This document shows, one piece after another, positions 1-13,075 of a DNA stretch of 64,000 bases. Within the stretch, counting starts at the first letter, position 1. Every line of letters begins with the position of its first letter. Origin of the DNA: Apus apus (taxonomy: Eukaryota > Chordata > Aves > Apodiformes > Apodidae); the NCBI RefSeq assembly GCF_020740795.1, contig NC_067285.1, positions 37,333,318 to 37,397,317 of the forward strand, written 5' to 3'. The notes under the pieces are model-generated. The model saw only the letters and a list, made by a program, of their open reading frames with translations, searched no databases and was not told the DNA's origin. A program made the position numbers and the translations under genes.

Positions 1-3000
1 AGCAAGGTGGGGCTCAGTGGTACCTATGCCATGTGCTCCAGGTGGGGCCAAGACTCACCCTTTCCAAGCAGCAGCCAAAGTTCTCTCCTTCCACACCACC
101 AGATGCTCCTCATCTGAGGCTCCCTTGCATCCTGCTGCTGTCCCTGCTCCTTCTGATGACAAGAGCTGGCAAGATCTGGTTTCTGTTCCATCCCCCCTAC
201 CCTTCAGGGAACAGCCACCTCTCAGGATGCCTATGAGCCCAGGGTGGGTGGCAGCAGAGGTCTCAGAGGACATGACAGGGCTTTGAAAAGGTGGGGATGG
301 ATACAAGGAGGTGAAGACAGAGTAATGGTGAGAAGGCCAGTCCAGGAAGGTCAGGACTGCTCTAAGAGGTGATCTGAAACTGTGTGATTTTGGCTGTATT
401 TCTGGGCCTTGCACAAACCTCCACAGACTTTGATGACAAGAAGTACCACAACTGATAGGTTTAATTTGGCAATACTTGCAAAGTCATGCTGAGAATACTT
501 GTATTGAACGCTGTGCTCAAACCCGTGTTGCTTTACTGCACGAATACTGTATATCAATACCTATAGATCAGGAATAAGTAAGTACGCAGCTTTGTAAGTA
601 TTTAAGTCTCCAGGTGAGGGAACTGCTCTCGTCCTCCCTGCACAGTCAACGTTAACACTTGTCTCAGCCACGGGAGGGATAGTGCTGCCCCCACCCTGCC
701 AATGTAAATCACAGCAACAAAAATACCAATTAAAAAAAGGTACTTTGTCCAAGACGATCTAACATGCCCTGCACGAGAATGTGTTCTAACAGGCTGACTT
801 GAGACTTCCCTGTTAAAAAAAAAAAAAAAAGAAAAAAAAAGTACAGCACAAAAAAAATCTGGATTATTATTATTAAGTATATAGCAAGTCACTTCACATA
901 CATGGTCACAGATCAATTCACCTCTGCTTTATCAAAAAGAAAATGTTTTTAAAGCAGTCCTTGAAAGGAAACAAATCCTTAAAACCAGAAGAGGATCATA
1001 TTGCCTCCAGAGAAGCCAGTGAAGAAGCCTCTTTCTATTTAACTCTTCCCCCATTTTCTAACTCTATAAATAAAGATCAGCATGTTCATCTCTTCAAATA
1101 CCGCTGACATTTCACTTTGCAGTGTCTGTGGAAATAAACAGACTTTTCCTTCTCACTAGCTGAAGTTTGTGTTACCTCTTTTAGTGACAATTAGCAACAT
1201 TAAGAGCAAAGGCAAAATGATGCAGACAGCTGCATGTCTGAATCCCTTGTGTCTAAGAGCTCTGACTCTAAATTTCAGGCTGATTTAATAGTTTTTGTGT
1301 GTGTCTATAATAAACACCAAAGGCAAGCATACATTCACACACACTTTACCTAAAATACTAAGAACTAAGCAATTAAATCCATTCCTAAGAGGATGGACTA
1401 CTCAAGGCTGCTACAGCAACAACGTAGAGGTATTGATGTCTCAATTGTGCCATATTAATATCTGGCACCACAAATATCCCAGTGACATCTGGCCTGTGCC
1501 CTGCCCCAATTTCTCCTCTGCTTCCCCCTTGTTGCCACATCTTTTCCCAGGCTTTTCCCTTCATGGCAGCTCCACTTGTCCCAACTCCTTCTGCTGGCAA
1601 GAGAACGAAGTGCTCCACTAGCTCCTCACTGTCTCCAGCACCAGAACAGGGAGGCTGTGCAGTTTCTCATCCCAAGGGAAAAGATCTTGCAGTCCCACAC
1701 CACGCTGCACTGGAGCCCTGTTCCAGCACCCCAAAACATTGGGGTGAGCAGTGAGACACTGGCCCAGCTAACAGACTAAACCAGGCCTGCTGCTCAAGGA
1801 CAAATGAAAGCCCCCCTGGCACTGGCTCACGACAGCAGCCTAGATAAACTATAGATTAATCTTCCTTGAAATCAGGTAAACAAACATGGCTTGGATTTTC
1901 AAAATTATCAAGCTGTTTCATGCTACAATGAGCTTTGCATACCCAGTGAGACCAGACTTTAGAATTTTCTCCTTGACAATGCTGGAGCTTCAGTGTCCCT
2001 GCAGCCACATGTAACATTCTCAACAGTGTCAGGACAGCTTTGCACAAATACCAGCATCACAGACTGTATCACATGTCACTTCTGTGCAGAAAGTGCAGCC
2101 AGACAGAGGCAGACAAAGCATATTCTTCATAATTTTTGCAAGGTTTATGCCAGAAACATGAGCAGATTATTCTCCAATATGCAAATAAACACAAGTAATT
2201 AATTTAGTGTGCAGGCTTAATTTCAACATGCAGCTGCTACAGTGGAACTGCTTGAAGGAACACAGCAATTCCCTGTGACTTTTAGTATACAGTCTGCTTT
2301 CAGGCTACCACCATGAAAAGAGCAAAAAGAATGTCCTGACCATGGACACAAGATTCCCAGAACATTAACAAATCAAATCTAAAACCATGAAGGTGGCAGA
2401 CATTATTGTACAGTGGGCAATTACTGTGGAGTGGACAATTATTTTGAATATTTGCCCACTACAAATGGACAGTATTAAAGCACTGTTACCAGTGAGAGAG
2501 GGATTACAAAGTTAATGCAAACAATCTAGTTTTATTTTTTTAAGCACTTTGTGTGATATTAGCAAAGTAGTAGGTCTAATGGGAAGAATCATAAAAGAAT
2601 TTCACAGATTGGCAGCCACTCAATAAAACGGCCAAGGAAAGCTCCCTGTAGGCAGCTAAAAAATGATGCTGGTCAATTCACTTGTGCTGTGATGAGCTGA
2701 GAGTTAAGCAGCACCATTCAGAAGTTCAGATCCTGAAGAAGTAACTGGCAGTTCATTTAACACATCAGCTCAGCTGGACAGGCACAGAAAAGCAAACACC
2801 TAACAGCCGTTCCTACCACATAAATCCAGTGCACCTGTATCTTAAATACCACCCATATCTCAGGTTCTTCTCTCTTCTCTACTCCCACCCCACCTTGGCA
2901 CTGAGAAACACTGAGTGAAGGTGGCAGGACAGACTGTCCATACACACCGGGCGGGACCCCCCCACCCCAAAGCCCACATTAGGTTCTTACAGCAACACAC

Positions 3001-3014
3001 CTCCTGCCTTGGAG

Positions 3015-3140
3015 AGTTCTAAAACCCAACTGGACCCTGAGAAACCTGATGTACTTTTGAGGTTAGTCTTGCTCTGAGCAGGAGGTTGGGCTAGAGACTC
3101 CCACAGGTCCCTTCCAACATAAATCTGTCTGTGATTATCA
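3015..3140 (+). mobile_element. CR1 LINE 3' tail fragment
   Basis: A diverged CR1 end: 'gagcaggaggttgggctaga', 'ggtcccttccaac' and a 'ctgtgattatc' tail. Confidence 0.7.
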
Positions 3141-3954
3141 TCTCCATCTTACACTTACTGAGCTCTGTCATTCCCTGTCAAAAACATTGCAGATGCTTTG
3201 AGACAAGACACGTGGCTATACGGGTCTGTCTTCTCAGCATAGATACTCATTTTCTCACAAGAGTTCCCAAAGAAATTCTGAGCACGGTATCAGAATGCAA
3301 ATAATCTACTCCTGATAAACATGCTTCAGGCCCTGTTTTGTTGTTTTGTTGTTTGTTTTTTTTTTAAATGTCCTTTTATAAAGCATCTTTTTACATTTAG
3401 AAAGGGAGAAAACTGAAATAGGAAACTGCACATGGACAAAAACAAAGGCAATATCTGACAAGTCATTTTCTTAATTTGTGGATAATTGCTCATTACTGCA
3501 AAATAAGGTTTTTGCACTGTTTCACAAATAGTAGACTAGAAATCCTAGACCATTACTAAGCATTGGTTTTGACAAGTGTGAGCTTACTCCTAATGCTGTG
3601 AGTCTCCATAAAATCAATTTTCCACTAAATTCATATCCTGGCATCCCAAAAGTACTGGTGGAAACAGAATAACATCTTCTGACAAGTCGTCTAGTAGGAA
3701 TCTTCACATGGTTGCATTCACCTTTTTGTGTCCATTCTTGCTTTTTTCACAGTGCTGCTTTGAACACACCCTACGGTCACATCACCTCTGCACAGCACCC
3801 TGTCCCCCAAGCAGCCACCTTCAGTGTTTTGAGAAGAACAAGGATGCTCCTCTTCCTTCCTCTTAAGTCCTGTTCACTCAACTATAGGCTGAGACCATTG
3901 GGGTTGTTCACAATGAGAAGCTCTGAAGTAGCCACTCTTTGCATGGGGAGGAAC

Positions 3955-4665
3955 AGACGAATACAGCCTGGGTGGAGAACGGATTGAGAGCAGCCCTAAG
4001 GAAAAGGACTTGGGAGTGATTGTGGACGAGAAGCTCAACATGACCAGGCACCATGTCCTGGAGCTCAGAGACCACCTGTGTCCTGGGCAGCATCCCCAGC
4101 AGTGTGACCAGCAGGGCCAGGGAGGGGATTGTACCCCTTTACTCTCCTCTAGTGAGATCCCACCTGGGGTACTGAGTCCAGCTCTGGAGTCCCCAACACA
4201 AGGAGGACATGGAACTGTTGGAGAAAGTCCAGAGGAGGTCATGCAGATGATGGGAGGGCTGGAGTAGCTCTGCTCTAGAAACAGGCTGAGAGAGTTGGTG
4301 GTATTCAGCCTGGAGAAGAGAAGGCTCCAGGCTTCCAGTGCCTGAAGGGGCTCCAGGAAAGCTGGGGAGGGGCTCGGGACAAGGGCAGGGAGCGAGAGGA
4401 CAAGGGCTAACGGTTTTAAACTGGAAGAGGGAAGGTTTTGATGAAACATCACGAGGAAATTCTTCACTCTGAGGGCGGTGAGTCTCTGGAACAGGTTGCC
4501 CAGGGAAGCTGCTGTGGCTGGCCCATCCCTGGCAGTGTTGAAGGGCAGGTTGGATGGGGCTTGGAGCAGCCTGGGCTGGTGGGAGGTGTCCCTGCCCATG
4601 CAGGGGGTGGGACTGGATGGTCTTGAAGGTCCCTTCCAACCCAAACCATTTTATGATCCAATGAA
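3955..4665 (+). mobile_element. CR1 LINE 3' fragment (ORF2 remnant plus 3' UTR)
   Basis: It begins in the ORF2 C-terminal region (traces of 'SSPKEKDLGVIVDEKL' with frameshifts), runs through the 'cagcctggagaagagaaggctccag' block and the 3' UTR, and ends in 'ccttccaacccaaacc' with a degenerate tail. No intact reading frame. Confidence 0.9.
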
Positions 4666-7576
4666 CTAGTAAGACTAAAAATGTATTCCCTAAACACTCA
4701 AAATCCACAGGCCATTGGCACTTCATACTCTTTGCACATTCTCTGTCAGCAGCACAGCTCACCCTGTGCTCCCCAACTCATCAGCCAGCGCTGGATCTTC
4801 TTTCCCATTTAAATCACGCAGACCCTGAGCCCTTATGCACCATCACTAGCCAAGCTGGCTAACAGCTCCTGCCCTGGAAGTGGCCACTCTGAAGCTACTT
4901 TATCAGTGAACAACATGTGCCCTGGGAACCATAAGCCACTGGCAGAGCCAAGCAGGTACTTCTGCAGCAATCACCCTCAAGGCGCTCTCAAGGTCTTTTT
5001 CATCATCGTAACAGCAGGAGTCATTTTTTAAACCTTTCAAATAGTTTTAAATTAACTTCCCTGACAAAGTTTGCCAGAGCAATATAATCTGACTGCATAA
5101 AACTATGCAGAGGAGCAGGGACACAATGGAGACAAAGCAGAGACTTCAGAGCAGAAGAGGAACTATAGCTCCATTTAGATGGAGCTGGTTCATTAGTATG
5201 TAGATTCAAAGCCATTCCCAAGCAGTTATGGAAGTGCTCCCCAAGCCCTCCTAGCAAGCAAAAATCCATTCTGTGCACAAATAGGGCTTTTATAGCTTGG
5301 CACAGTGCTCAACTGTGGAGTCACATTTTTCAGTGCCTGGTAAATTTTTACTTGAAAGTGGCTGGAGAGCTGATGCCAGAAGCCCATATGACATGCCAGC
5401 TCAGTGGCAGAAGGTCAAAGCCCGGTATCAAGAGATTTTATGGAAGTGTTTCAAGACAAACTTCTTAAAAGCACCGAGCTATCTAGGGAGGCACAGATTT
5501 ATACTGCTAGGAAAGCCTAGTAATCATCTTGATGACTCCTTTCCAATCAAGGGGAATATGTTTAACACTATCTTGTGAAAAGCACAGCAGCAGGGTCTCC
5601 CGCTGGTGAGAGCTGCTCCTGTGCCTATTTAACCCTTAGTTATTTTGCTGAAGTTAAGAGTAAAGAAGTGTTAAATGCCAGAGTTTTTGTTCAGGCTCTT
5701 ATCTAAAAAAAATTTAAAAAAAAAAAAAAATGAAAAAAACAAACCCTAACCCAGCAAGCAAAACCAAACAAAAAAACCTCAAAATAGCAAACCCTGAGGT
5801 GCAAAAGGTGTTATTTCATGAATAATAACAACAGAAGTCAGACCCACCAACAACTGAAGACAGCACAGTAGAGTTTAAAGACCAACAGCCCAAATTATTC
5901 CCTTTCTCTATTAATATCTAAAACTATGGCTGCAGGAGAAAGTTAATTTAAAGCGCAAGAAAGACTCAATATTCTCAATTTTTACAGAAGTGGTTTAGGT
6001 TAAGTTAGAGTCAACAATGACCCTGAACAGGTGTCAAGCATGAAGACTTTGAACATACTGGATTCTATCAGCTGTCACCACATCATAAAAAAAAAAGATA
6101 GTAAAGCCCCATCAAAATCTGATCAGTCTGCTCAGGGTCGCCCCTTGCACCCACACAAATGCACTACTAGATCCACTTACAAAAGTAAGCTTGCAGACAC
6201 TCACACACTCTCTCATTAAAGCATTTCAGTTGCCTGGATCTGCCATTTTAATGAATTCAAGCATAAGACTTCAAATTCAATTAGCACAGATCTCCGTGCT
6301 CCCAATAAAAAATCTGCAACTGACATTTAATGTCATTCAACACACAGGAAGCTAAGCTAATGCACTAATGGACCAGCAAGAAATACTGTAAGACACTCCA
6401 AAATGCAATGCTCTTTTTTAGTCAAGGAAATCAAAGGCGTAGGTTGCACTGGCCAGGAAGAGATGACAGCTATTCAAAATCCTCCTGAAACCAGGGCTGC
6501 AAAAGCTCTCCCCTCCAGACACACCACACAGCTTATCTGCAAAGAAGAAAAGCAGCTGCTTTGTACAGTAAGATCTCCTTCCAAACTGCTGGGGCTCAGG
6601 GGCAACCTACCTCATGTAAGGCTGTTTCAGCTCTTCAGACAGGAATTACAACCTGTCCTCCCATTTTTACTCCCATTTCCTTCTGCCTCTTTTTCTGATG
6701 AGGGCTTAGGCAATGCAGCCCTGCTCTCCAGGCCCACACCAGCTGATATGGGAGAGCTACGTTTTCCAAGCCCTGTCCCAGCTGGCTGATAAGGATGCAA
6801 CGTTGCACTCCAAGAAGGAATTCCACTGTCCTGTCTCCTCACTGCACACCCATGCCTCACCCAGCTCGGTAAGAAAGCTGCCAGGTCTCCCACTGCGCTG
6901 CTTCCTGTCTTACAAACACCCAAAGCTCCGAGTCCAGGGATTCCTTTAGGCCTTTTTGCCAAGTGGCAACATGGTTTGCCTTCACTCCAGTTAAATAAAG
7001 CAAGAGACTTCCAAAGAGTTTGGAAATCTGGGAGACAGAAGGCAGAGCACACTGAAAGAGGAAAAATACCTTTAGAGTCACAGTTAAGCAGGGGGAGATT
7101 TATTTTGCTTGTTTAAGCAAATTAACACAAGCAAAACCTACAGCTAGTGAAGATACTTTCAAGATAAAGATCTATTAGTGCTTTCTTTGAGTACAGATGT
7201 GCAATCGGACACCAAAGCAGCACTGCACAGGCTGATAAGGAAGCATTAATAGGACACTGTTCTGCTCCACACAATTCTTGCTGCTCTCATTTGGATGAGT
7301 GAGCTGTAAAGCCCAGAAACAACTACATTTTAGAAGCTGCTTTTCTTTAAATGGCACCTTAAAGTCTCCTAAATGAGAGACTTTTCTCTTGTTCAAGACC
7401 CAGCAAAACAAAGCTTGGATGGTACTTCAAGGACTCTTCCCCTACCCCCTCAACTATATGAACATATTTGATAAGACCAGGAAAAACAGGGACAAACATT
7501 TTAAAGATGTCTAAATACTCATTTATATTCATTAATTATGCACAGCACAGGGAAACCAGTTACACTTCGTAGCTGC

Positions 7577-7644
7577 TTATTAGGATGGATGATATTCTTA
7601 TTAACAAAAATTATTAGGATGGACGATGCTCTTATTAACAAAAA
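7577..7644 (+). repeat. 34-bp tandem duplication
   Basis: 7577-7610 and 7611-7644 match at 31 of 34 positions and sit in direct contact. Confidence 0.9.
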
Positions 7645-9037
7645 TCAAGCCCAAGTAACCTGCACCAAGCACTAAGGTAGATTTTCAAAGGCGTAACATA
7701 TATTTGGGATGAAAGCATCAAAAAAAGCAAGTAGGTTTTGTGCTTTCTTCAGTCTTCTGCATTTCCCCCAGCTTTTTTTTAGGGGTGAGAGGATTTATAA
7801 TTATTAGTTTGAATGATGTTGCACATTTTGGGAATTCCAGCTGTGTTAAAAGCCAGACTTTCCAATCCACAGCACAGGACTCTTGCAGGACATCAGCCTT
7901 TGGAGGGCTGCCTGCCACTATCCATGTGCTGGTGTCCTAGGTGCAAAAAGCCTCCAGTGACACCAAAATCTTTTGGAAAACTCTGACAGTATATGCAAGC
8001 TCAGCTCCTGACCCTCAGGTAAAAAATACCCTCACAAAACCCAGTGTTTTGAGCTCATTTCTACTTCAGAGCGTTGTGTTTTGTTTTTTTCTTTTCACAT
8101 CCAGTTGTTTCTGATGAGTTGCACTCGAAATAGCATTCAGGTGCTCTGCTTTATTTCAGCTAAGAACAGTTTGGATCTACCTTGCTGGGAAGCCTGAGAA
8201 ACCCTCCCTGCACAACACCTAACTCTGGGAATCACACCGTAAGAGAAGGATCTCATGTCACACTCAACAAAACCAGGGTTCACTGCCACATGCAAGCCCA
8301 AATTTTGGTGGTGCTATACAGATTTTTTTTTTTTTCTTTTTCACTCCAAACAGCCCTTTCCTGACATGTTAGGGAACAAGGGCTTGGATTATTTTTGTCT
8401 GAGCATTTTTTACAGGATGTCCTGTTGTCCCAGATAAAACCCCTTTAATTCAGCAACCATTCCTTACAGCCAGACTGAAGTTGCTATTAAATCTAAGTCC
8501 CAGGCCACCCGTATTTAGCACAGCAATTAACCAACATTGAACAACACAGAGCAGCGGCAGCAACCAGAAAATGGGAAGAGTTTTTAAGCTGCCATTACCA
8601 CTAGTGTACGGGATTTTCCTCCTCAAGTTTAGTTCAAGAGAACTCAATAATTAATTAAAAGCAGCACCTCCTCGAGCTTGACAAGCATGGAAACAATAAC
8701 ATACATGGGGGACAGGTACACAAAGGTGCCATTAACCAAGCCACTGCTTTATAAGGATACTGTTAACTCTGAGTAGTAGTCAAATGACATTCATTAATAC
8801 CTCCAAGTGCTGAAAAACATCTGCACATTTTGACTGATTAAACCTAGAAGCATGGCAAGTTTTCACTGAAGGTTAATTAAACGTGGGGAGCCATGCTGTC
8901 TCTAGATGGATATGAAAAATGACAAGAGAAAGACGGTAAATCATTGGAGAATCACAAACCCAACCAGGTCAACACCAGAGCTTCCACTGACTGGAATTGT
9001 AAGGGCATCACATCCCTATTTTATACTGGTTCACAAA

Positions 9038-10067
9038 CAGGCATGGAGGCCAGTGAGGGAACAAGGCATGGAGGCCGGAGAGGGAACAGGCGTGGAGGCC
9101 GGAGAGGGAACAGGCGTGGAGGCCAGCGAGGGAACAAGGCATGGAGGCCGGAGAGGGAACAGGCGTGGAGGCCAGCGAGGGAACAAAGCATGGAGGCCGG
9201 AGAGGGAACAGGCATGGAGGCCAGCGAGGGAACAAGGCATGGAGGCCGGAGAGGGAACAGGCGTGGAGGCCAGCGAGGGAACAAGGCATGGAGGCCGGAG
9301 AGGGAACAGGCGTGGAGGCCGGAGAGGGAACAAGGCAGGGAGGCCAGCGAGGGAACAGGCGTGGAGGCCGGAGAGGGAACAGGCGTGGAGGCCGGAGAGG
9401 GAACAGGCGTGGAGGCCGGAGAGGGAACAGGCGTGGAGGCCGGAGAGGGAACAGGCGTGGAGGCCGGAGAGGGAACAGGCGTGGAGGCCGGAGAGGGAAC
9501 AGGCGTGGAGGCCGGAGAGGGAACAGGCGTGGAGGCCAGCGAGGGAACAAGGCAGGGAGGCCAGCGAGGGAACAAGGCAGGGAGGCCAGCGAGGGAACAA
9601 GGCAGGGAGGCCAGCGAGGGAACAAGGCAGGGAGGCCAGCGAGGGAACAGGTGTGGAGGCCAGCGAGGGAACAAGGCGTGGAGGCCAGCGAGGGAACAGG
9701 CGTGGTGGCCGGAGAGGGAAGAGGCGTGGAGGCAGGGAAGAGGCGTGGAGGCCGGAGAGGGAAGAGGCGTGGAGGCCGGAGAGGGAAGAGGCGTGGAGGC
9801 CGGAGAGGGAAGAGGCGTGGAGGCCGGAGAGGGAAGAGGCGTGGAGGCCAGCGAGGGAACAAGGCGTGGAGGCCAGCGAGGGAACAGGCGTGGAGGCCAG
9901 CGAGGGAAGAGGCAGGGAGGCCAGCGAGGGAACAGGCGTGGAGGCCGGAGAGGGAACAGGCGTGGAGGCCAGCGAGGGAACAGGCAGGGAGGCCAGCGAG
10001 GGAACAAGGCATGGAGGCCGGAGAGGGAACAGGCGTGGAGGCCAGCGAGGGAACAGGCGTGGAGGCC
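9038..10067 (+). repeat. Minisatellite, about 43 copies of a 24/25-bp unit
   Basis: Units are 'ggaggccggagagggaacaggcgt' (24 bp) or a 25-bp form with 'cagcgag' and 'caaggcat/caaggcag'. Variants are grouped: seven consecutive 24-bp units near 9360-9530, a run of 'caaggcagg' units at about 9541-9640, and a 'gaagaggcgt' block at about 9721-9845. A shortened unit occurs at about 9730. The unit lacks stops, so all forward and most reverse frames stay open; this is not evidence for a protein. Confidence 0.97.
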
Positions 10068-10429
10068 AACATTTCCATCCAGGCAGAGCCGAAGGGAGCC
10101 TGAACCTGTTGTCACAGCACCACGCAGCCACCGGCCAACGCGGTACCAGGACGCTCACGCCGCTTCCAGCCCTGCGGACACAGGCTGCCTGCATCAGCAA
10201 ACTCCACCAGCGCCGTGTCAACACGGCAGAGCTCCCACTCTTTTTTTTCCACAGCCCTCTTGTCTCCTCTCTCGCCCTCCGTCGCCTCGCACGCTCACAG
10301 GGCCCGAAGGCGCCGAGGGCCTTCTTTTAACGCAGGGTTTTCACCCAAGACGGAATCCATGAGAAGCCCCAATGGAAACAGGGGCCTCGGAGCACGGTTA
10401 AAGAGACGGCCACACGCACGAGACACCCC

Positions 10430-11120
10430 CAAAAAAATTCCGTGTCACCCAGCCTTGTCAGCCACAAGGGAGCGGGGAGCCCCCCTTGCCTGCCAGGGCA
10501 GCAACAGCCCCGGGCACGCAGCGGGGCTGAGGGTCCCCGAGCCCCCCCCCGGGGGCTGCGGCCCCGACCCGGGGGCTGCCCGGGGTGCGGGGCTGAGGGG
10601 CCGGCAGCTCCCCCCCCGCCCCGGGGTGCGGGAGGGCCCCGCCAACCCTCGGTCCCGGAGCCCCCCCCCCCCCCAGGGCCCGCAGCACGGACGGGACCGC
10701 AGCCCCGCGCGGAGGGGCCGGGAGGAGCGAACCGCTCCAAGGGGGGGTGGGGGGGGCTGAGCGGGCCCGGGCACCCGCAGGGCGTCTCGCGGGGGCTTTG
10801 CGGGGAGGGGGCCCGGGGCTCCGAAGCAGCAGCAGCAGCCCGGCCCCCCGCTCCCACCCGCCGCCGCGGACACCCCCCCCGCTCCCGCTCCCGCTCCCGC
10901 TCCCGGCTGCTCACCGTGCGGCGGGGCGGTGCGGGGCGGTGCGGGGCGGGCGGTCCCGGGGCGGCCCCGCTCCCGCTCCCGGTCCCGGGCGGCGGCGGCG
11001 GCGGCGGGAGGGGCGGGGCGGCCGCACCGCGCGTCACGTGACCGTCGCGTCAGCCCGCGCCGCCATCTTGAGGCGGGAGGAGCGGGAGGGAAGCGGCAGC
11101 TCCCGGGCGGGCTGTGCCCT
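10430..11120 (-). promoter_or_regulatory. CpG island / promoter of an unidentified gene, probably minus strand
   Basis: About 700 bp of very CpG-dense sequence. It holds the 10-bp palindrome GTCACGTGAC (11033-11042, a USF/TFE-type E-box), a CGCCATCTTG YY1-like site (11061-11070), GC boxes and (GCTCCC)n runs. Read on the minus strand there is a good donor, CGCACG|GTGAGC, with intron base 1 at 10914. This suggests a non-coding first exon from about 11050 down to 10915. No protein-coding exon of a known neighbour (GLUD1, SHLD2) could be recognised. Long frames across it on both strands are composition artefacts. Confidence 0.5.
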
Positions 11121-11269
11121 GGGGATGGACGTGTTCCCCAGGGGGGATGGCGGGGCTTGGCTTCCCCCCCAGCCGCTCGTTGAAGGCTCCCAGCCCTGAA
11201 AATCGCGGTTGTTTTTTCCTTAAAAGAAGTCACTTCGCAGCTTTCTGAGCGCGCGTCGCCAGAGAAGGC

Positions 11270-11795
11270 AGAGAATCCCAGGCGGGTTTGGGCTGGAAGG
11301 GACCTTCAAGACCTTCCAGATCCAACCCCCTGCCATGGGCAGGGACACCTCCCACCAGCCCAGGCTGCTCCAAGCCCCATCCAACCTGCCCTTCAACACT
11401 GCCAGGGATGGGGCAGCCACAGCTTCCCTGGGCAGCCTGGGCCAGGGTCTCCCCACCCTCACAGCAAAGAATTTCCTCCTCATGTTCAACCTCCATCTCC
11501 CTCTCCCAGTTTTCATCCATCCCTCTCATCCCATCCCTCCCTGCCCTTGTCCCAAGCCCCTCCCCAGCTTTCCTGGAGCCCCTTCAGGCACTGGAAGGTG
11601 CTCTAAGGTCTCCCTGGAGCCTTCTCTTCTCCAGGCTGAACACCCCAACTCTCCCAGCCTGTCTCCAGAGCAGAGCTGCTCCAGCCCTCTGAGCATCTCC
11701 ACGACCTCCCCTGGACTCTCTCCAACAGATCCGTGTCCTTCCTGTGTTGGGGACCCCAGCCCTGCAGGGGGGTCTCCCCAGAGCAGAGGGGATTG
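11270..11795 (-). mobile_element. CR1 LINE 3' fragment
   Basis: The minus strand reads the usual CR1 3' region, with the tail end at about 11270. It abuts the CpG island and ends in the ORF2 remnant near 11795. Confidence 0.9.
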
Positions 11796-12084
11796 AAACT
11801 GAAGTCCAGCAGCAGCAGAGCTTCCTCCAGACAGACGAGGTGTGAGGAGTTCTCACACCAAACCTAGCAGGCATCCTGGCAGAGCTGGCCCCGGCACAGC
11901 CGTGTCCCTCAGGAGAGGAGGCCGTGCTCCCTGGCAGCACGGGGAGCCAATTCCCTCTCCTCAGGGGAGATGTGATTCAGGGCAAACAGGTCCTGCCCTG
12001 AGAGCTCCAGACCAGAGGGTTCCGTGTTGGAGAAAACTCTGGCGTCTGCTTTTATTTCACTTTCCCAGGGGCTGTTCCTGACTG

Positions 12085-13075
12085 CTGGGCTTCTGCTTTG
12101 TGGTAAGATCCACACCTCTGGGGTTACGAGGATTCAGCTGTTATTAATAAAATCTGACTTCAAATAAAACCACAGGGCAATTTTATCTCGGGAGCGACCT
12201 CCGGACACCGTTTTCTCCAGACAGAAAAAGGCAGAATTTAGTTTCATGAAGACTTAACACCTCACATCTTATTTCAAACCTCACACTTCACAAATTGTGC
12301 CTTGTTAATACGAAATGAATTGGGGTTTTGTTGTGTTTTTTTTTTTTGGGGGGGGGGTTGGGTTTTGTGTTGTTTTTTGGTTTTTGGTTTTTTTCCCCTA
12401 TCCAAATGGTCAAAAGGCTTTTGTGGTGCCCAGAGAGGCTGTGGGGACACCCCTGTGTGCTGAGCTTGGTTTCCTGCAGGTCTGCTCCTCAGCATGGGAA
12501 GATCTGCAGGGTCTGATTAAAACTTTTCCAGTATTTCAGGCATTTGTTATCTCTCCAAGGTGGTTGCTAGCCAGCAGATCATGGAGATAGCAGAGATCCA
12601 GCTCCAACTACCCTTCTCCCAGGCAGTGGGAGGAAGAAAACACGTATGGGAGAGGCTGGAGGTGCTGGTGTGTCACAGGAACATGGAGCAAGAGACAAGT
12701 TTTTGCTGGTCTTGGCACGTAAATCTGAAAAAACCCCCTCATGATTTTTCCTAATCAACAAGTGATTGCAGGTACTACCCAAATGAAACGAAACTTGGAT
12801 AGTAATTTATGCTCTGGGACAGGTGAAACACAGTTGGTGTCCTGCTCCTGGGTGACAAACTACCAAATTCTGCAGTTGCTTCAGATGTAGTTTAGCTTTT
12901 CAGAGGGAAAAATCTCTGTGTAAGGCAGAGCTTCTGCTCACCTTTCTAGTAACTTAAGAGCTCTGGGGACACAAGAAGTCAGCTGTTATTAAAAAAATCT
13001 GAGTTAAAATAGAATCCCAGGGAGCAATCTCTGGACACAATCTTCTCCAGGTAGAAAGAGGGTGGAATTTACTGA
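12085..13075 (+). repeat. Direct repeat pair ~840 bp apart
   Basis: The segments at about 12085-12245 and 12927-13075 share 'cagctgttatta.(t/a)aaa', 'atctga.tt.aaat', 'ggacac..t.ttctccag' and flanking 'gcttctgct' and 'ctctgggg' blocks in the same order. They look like an old local duplication or two copies of an unnamed repeat. Confidence 0.65.

Larger units (their letters stand above)
1..9037. other. Left flank without a supported gene
   Basis: Mostly unique AT-rich sequence. It contains two CR1 pieces (3015-3140, 3955-4665), A-rich runs at about 815-840 and 5706-5731, and the 34-bp duplication at 7577. No reading frame resembles a protein I know. If the CpG island at 10.4-11.1 kb drives a minus-strand gene, this would be its first intron. 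Confidence 0.5.

Noticed and set aside
3874..4762. Minus-strand frame of 256 codons and similar long frames over other CR1 copies
   Set aside because: Antisense of CR1 3' UTR sequence; the same translated peptides (such as 'LLQAPSNLPFNTARDG') recur in every CR1 copy of the window.
5735..5760. Telomere-like 'accctaaccc'
   Set aside because: A single partial repeat next to an A-rich run; chance is sufficient.
8906..10362. Long open frames (320-474 codons) on both strands with G/R/E-rich or P/L/S-rich repeat peptides
   Set aside because: They coincide with the 24/25-bp minisatellite, whose unit has no stop in most frames; all three forward frames and reverse frames are open and no domain or splice context supports a protein.
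10215..11233. Overlapping 180-262 codon frames on both strands of the CpG island
   Set aside because: Composition-driven (few stops in CpG-rich DNA), low-complexity Pro/Gly/Arg sequence, no recognisable domain.
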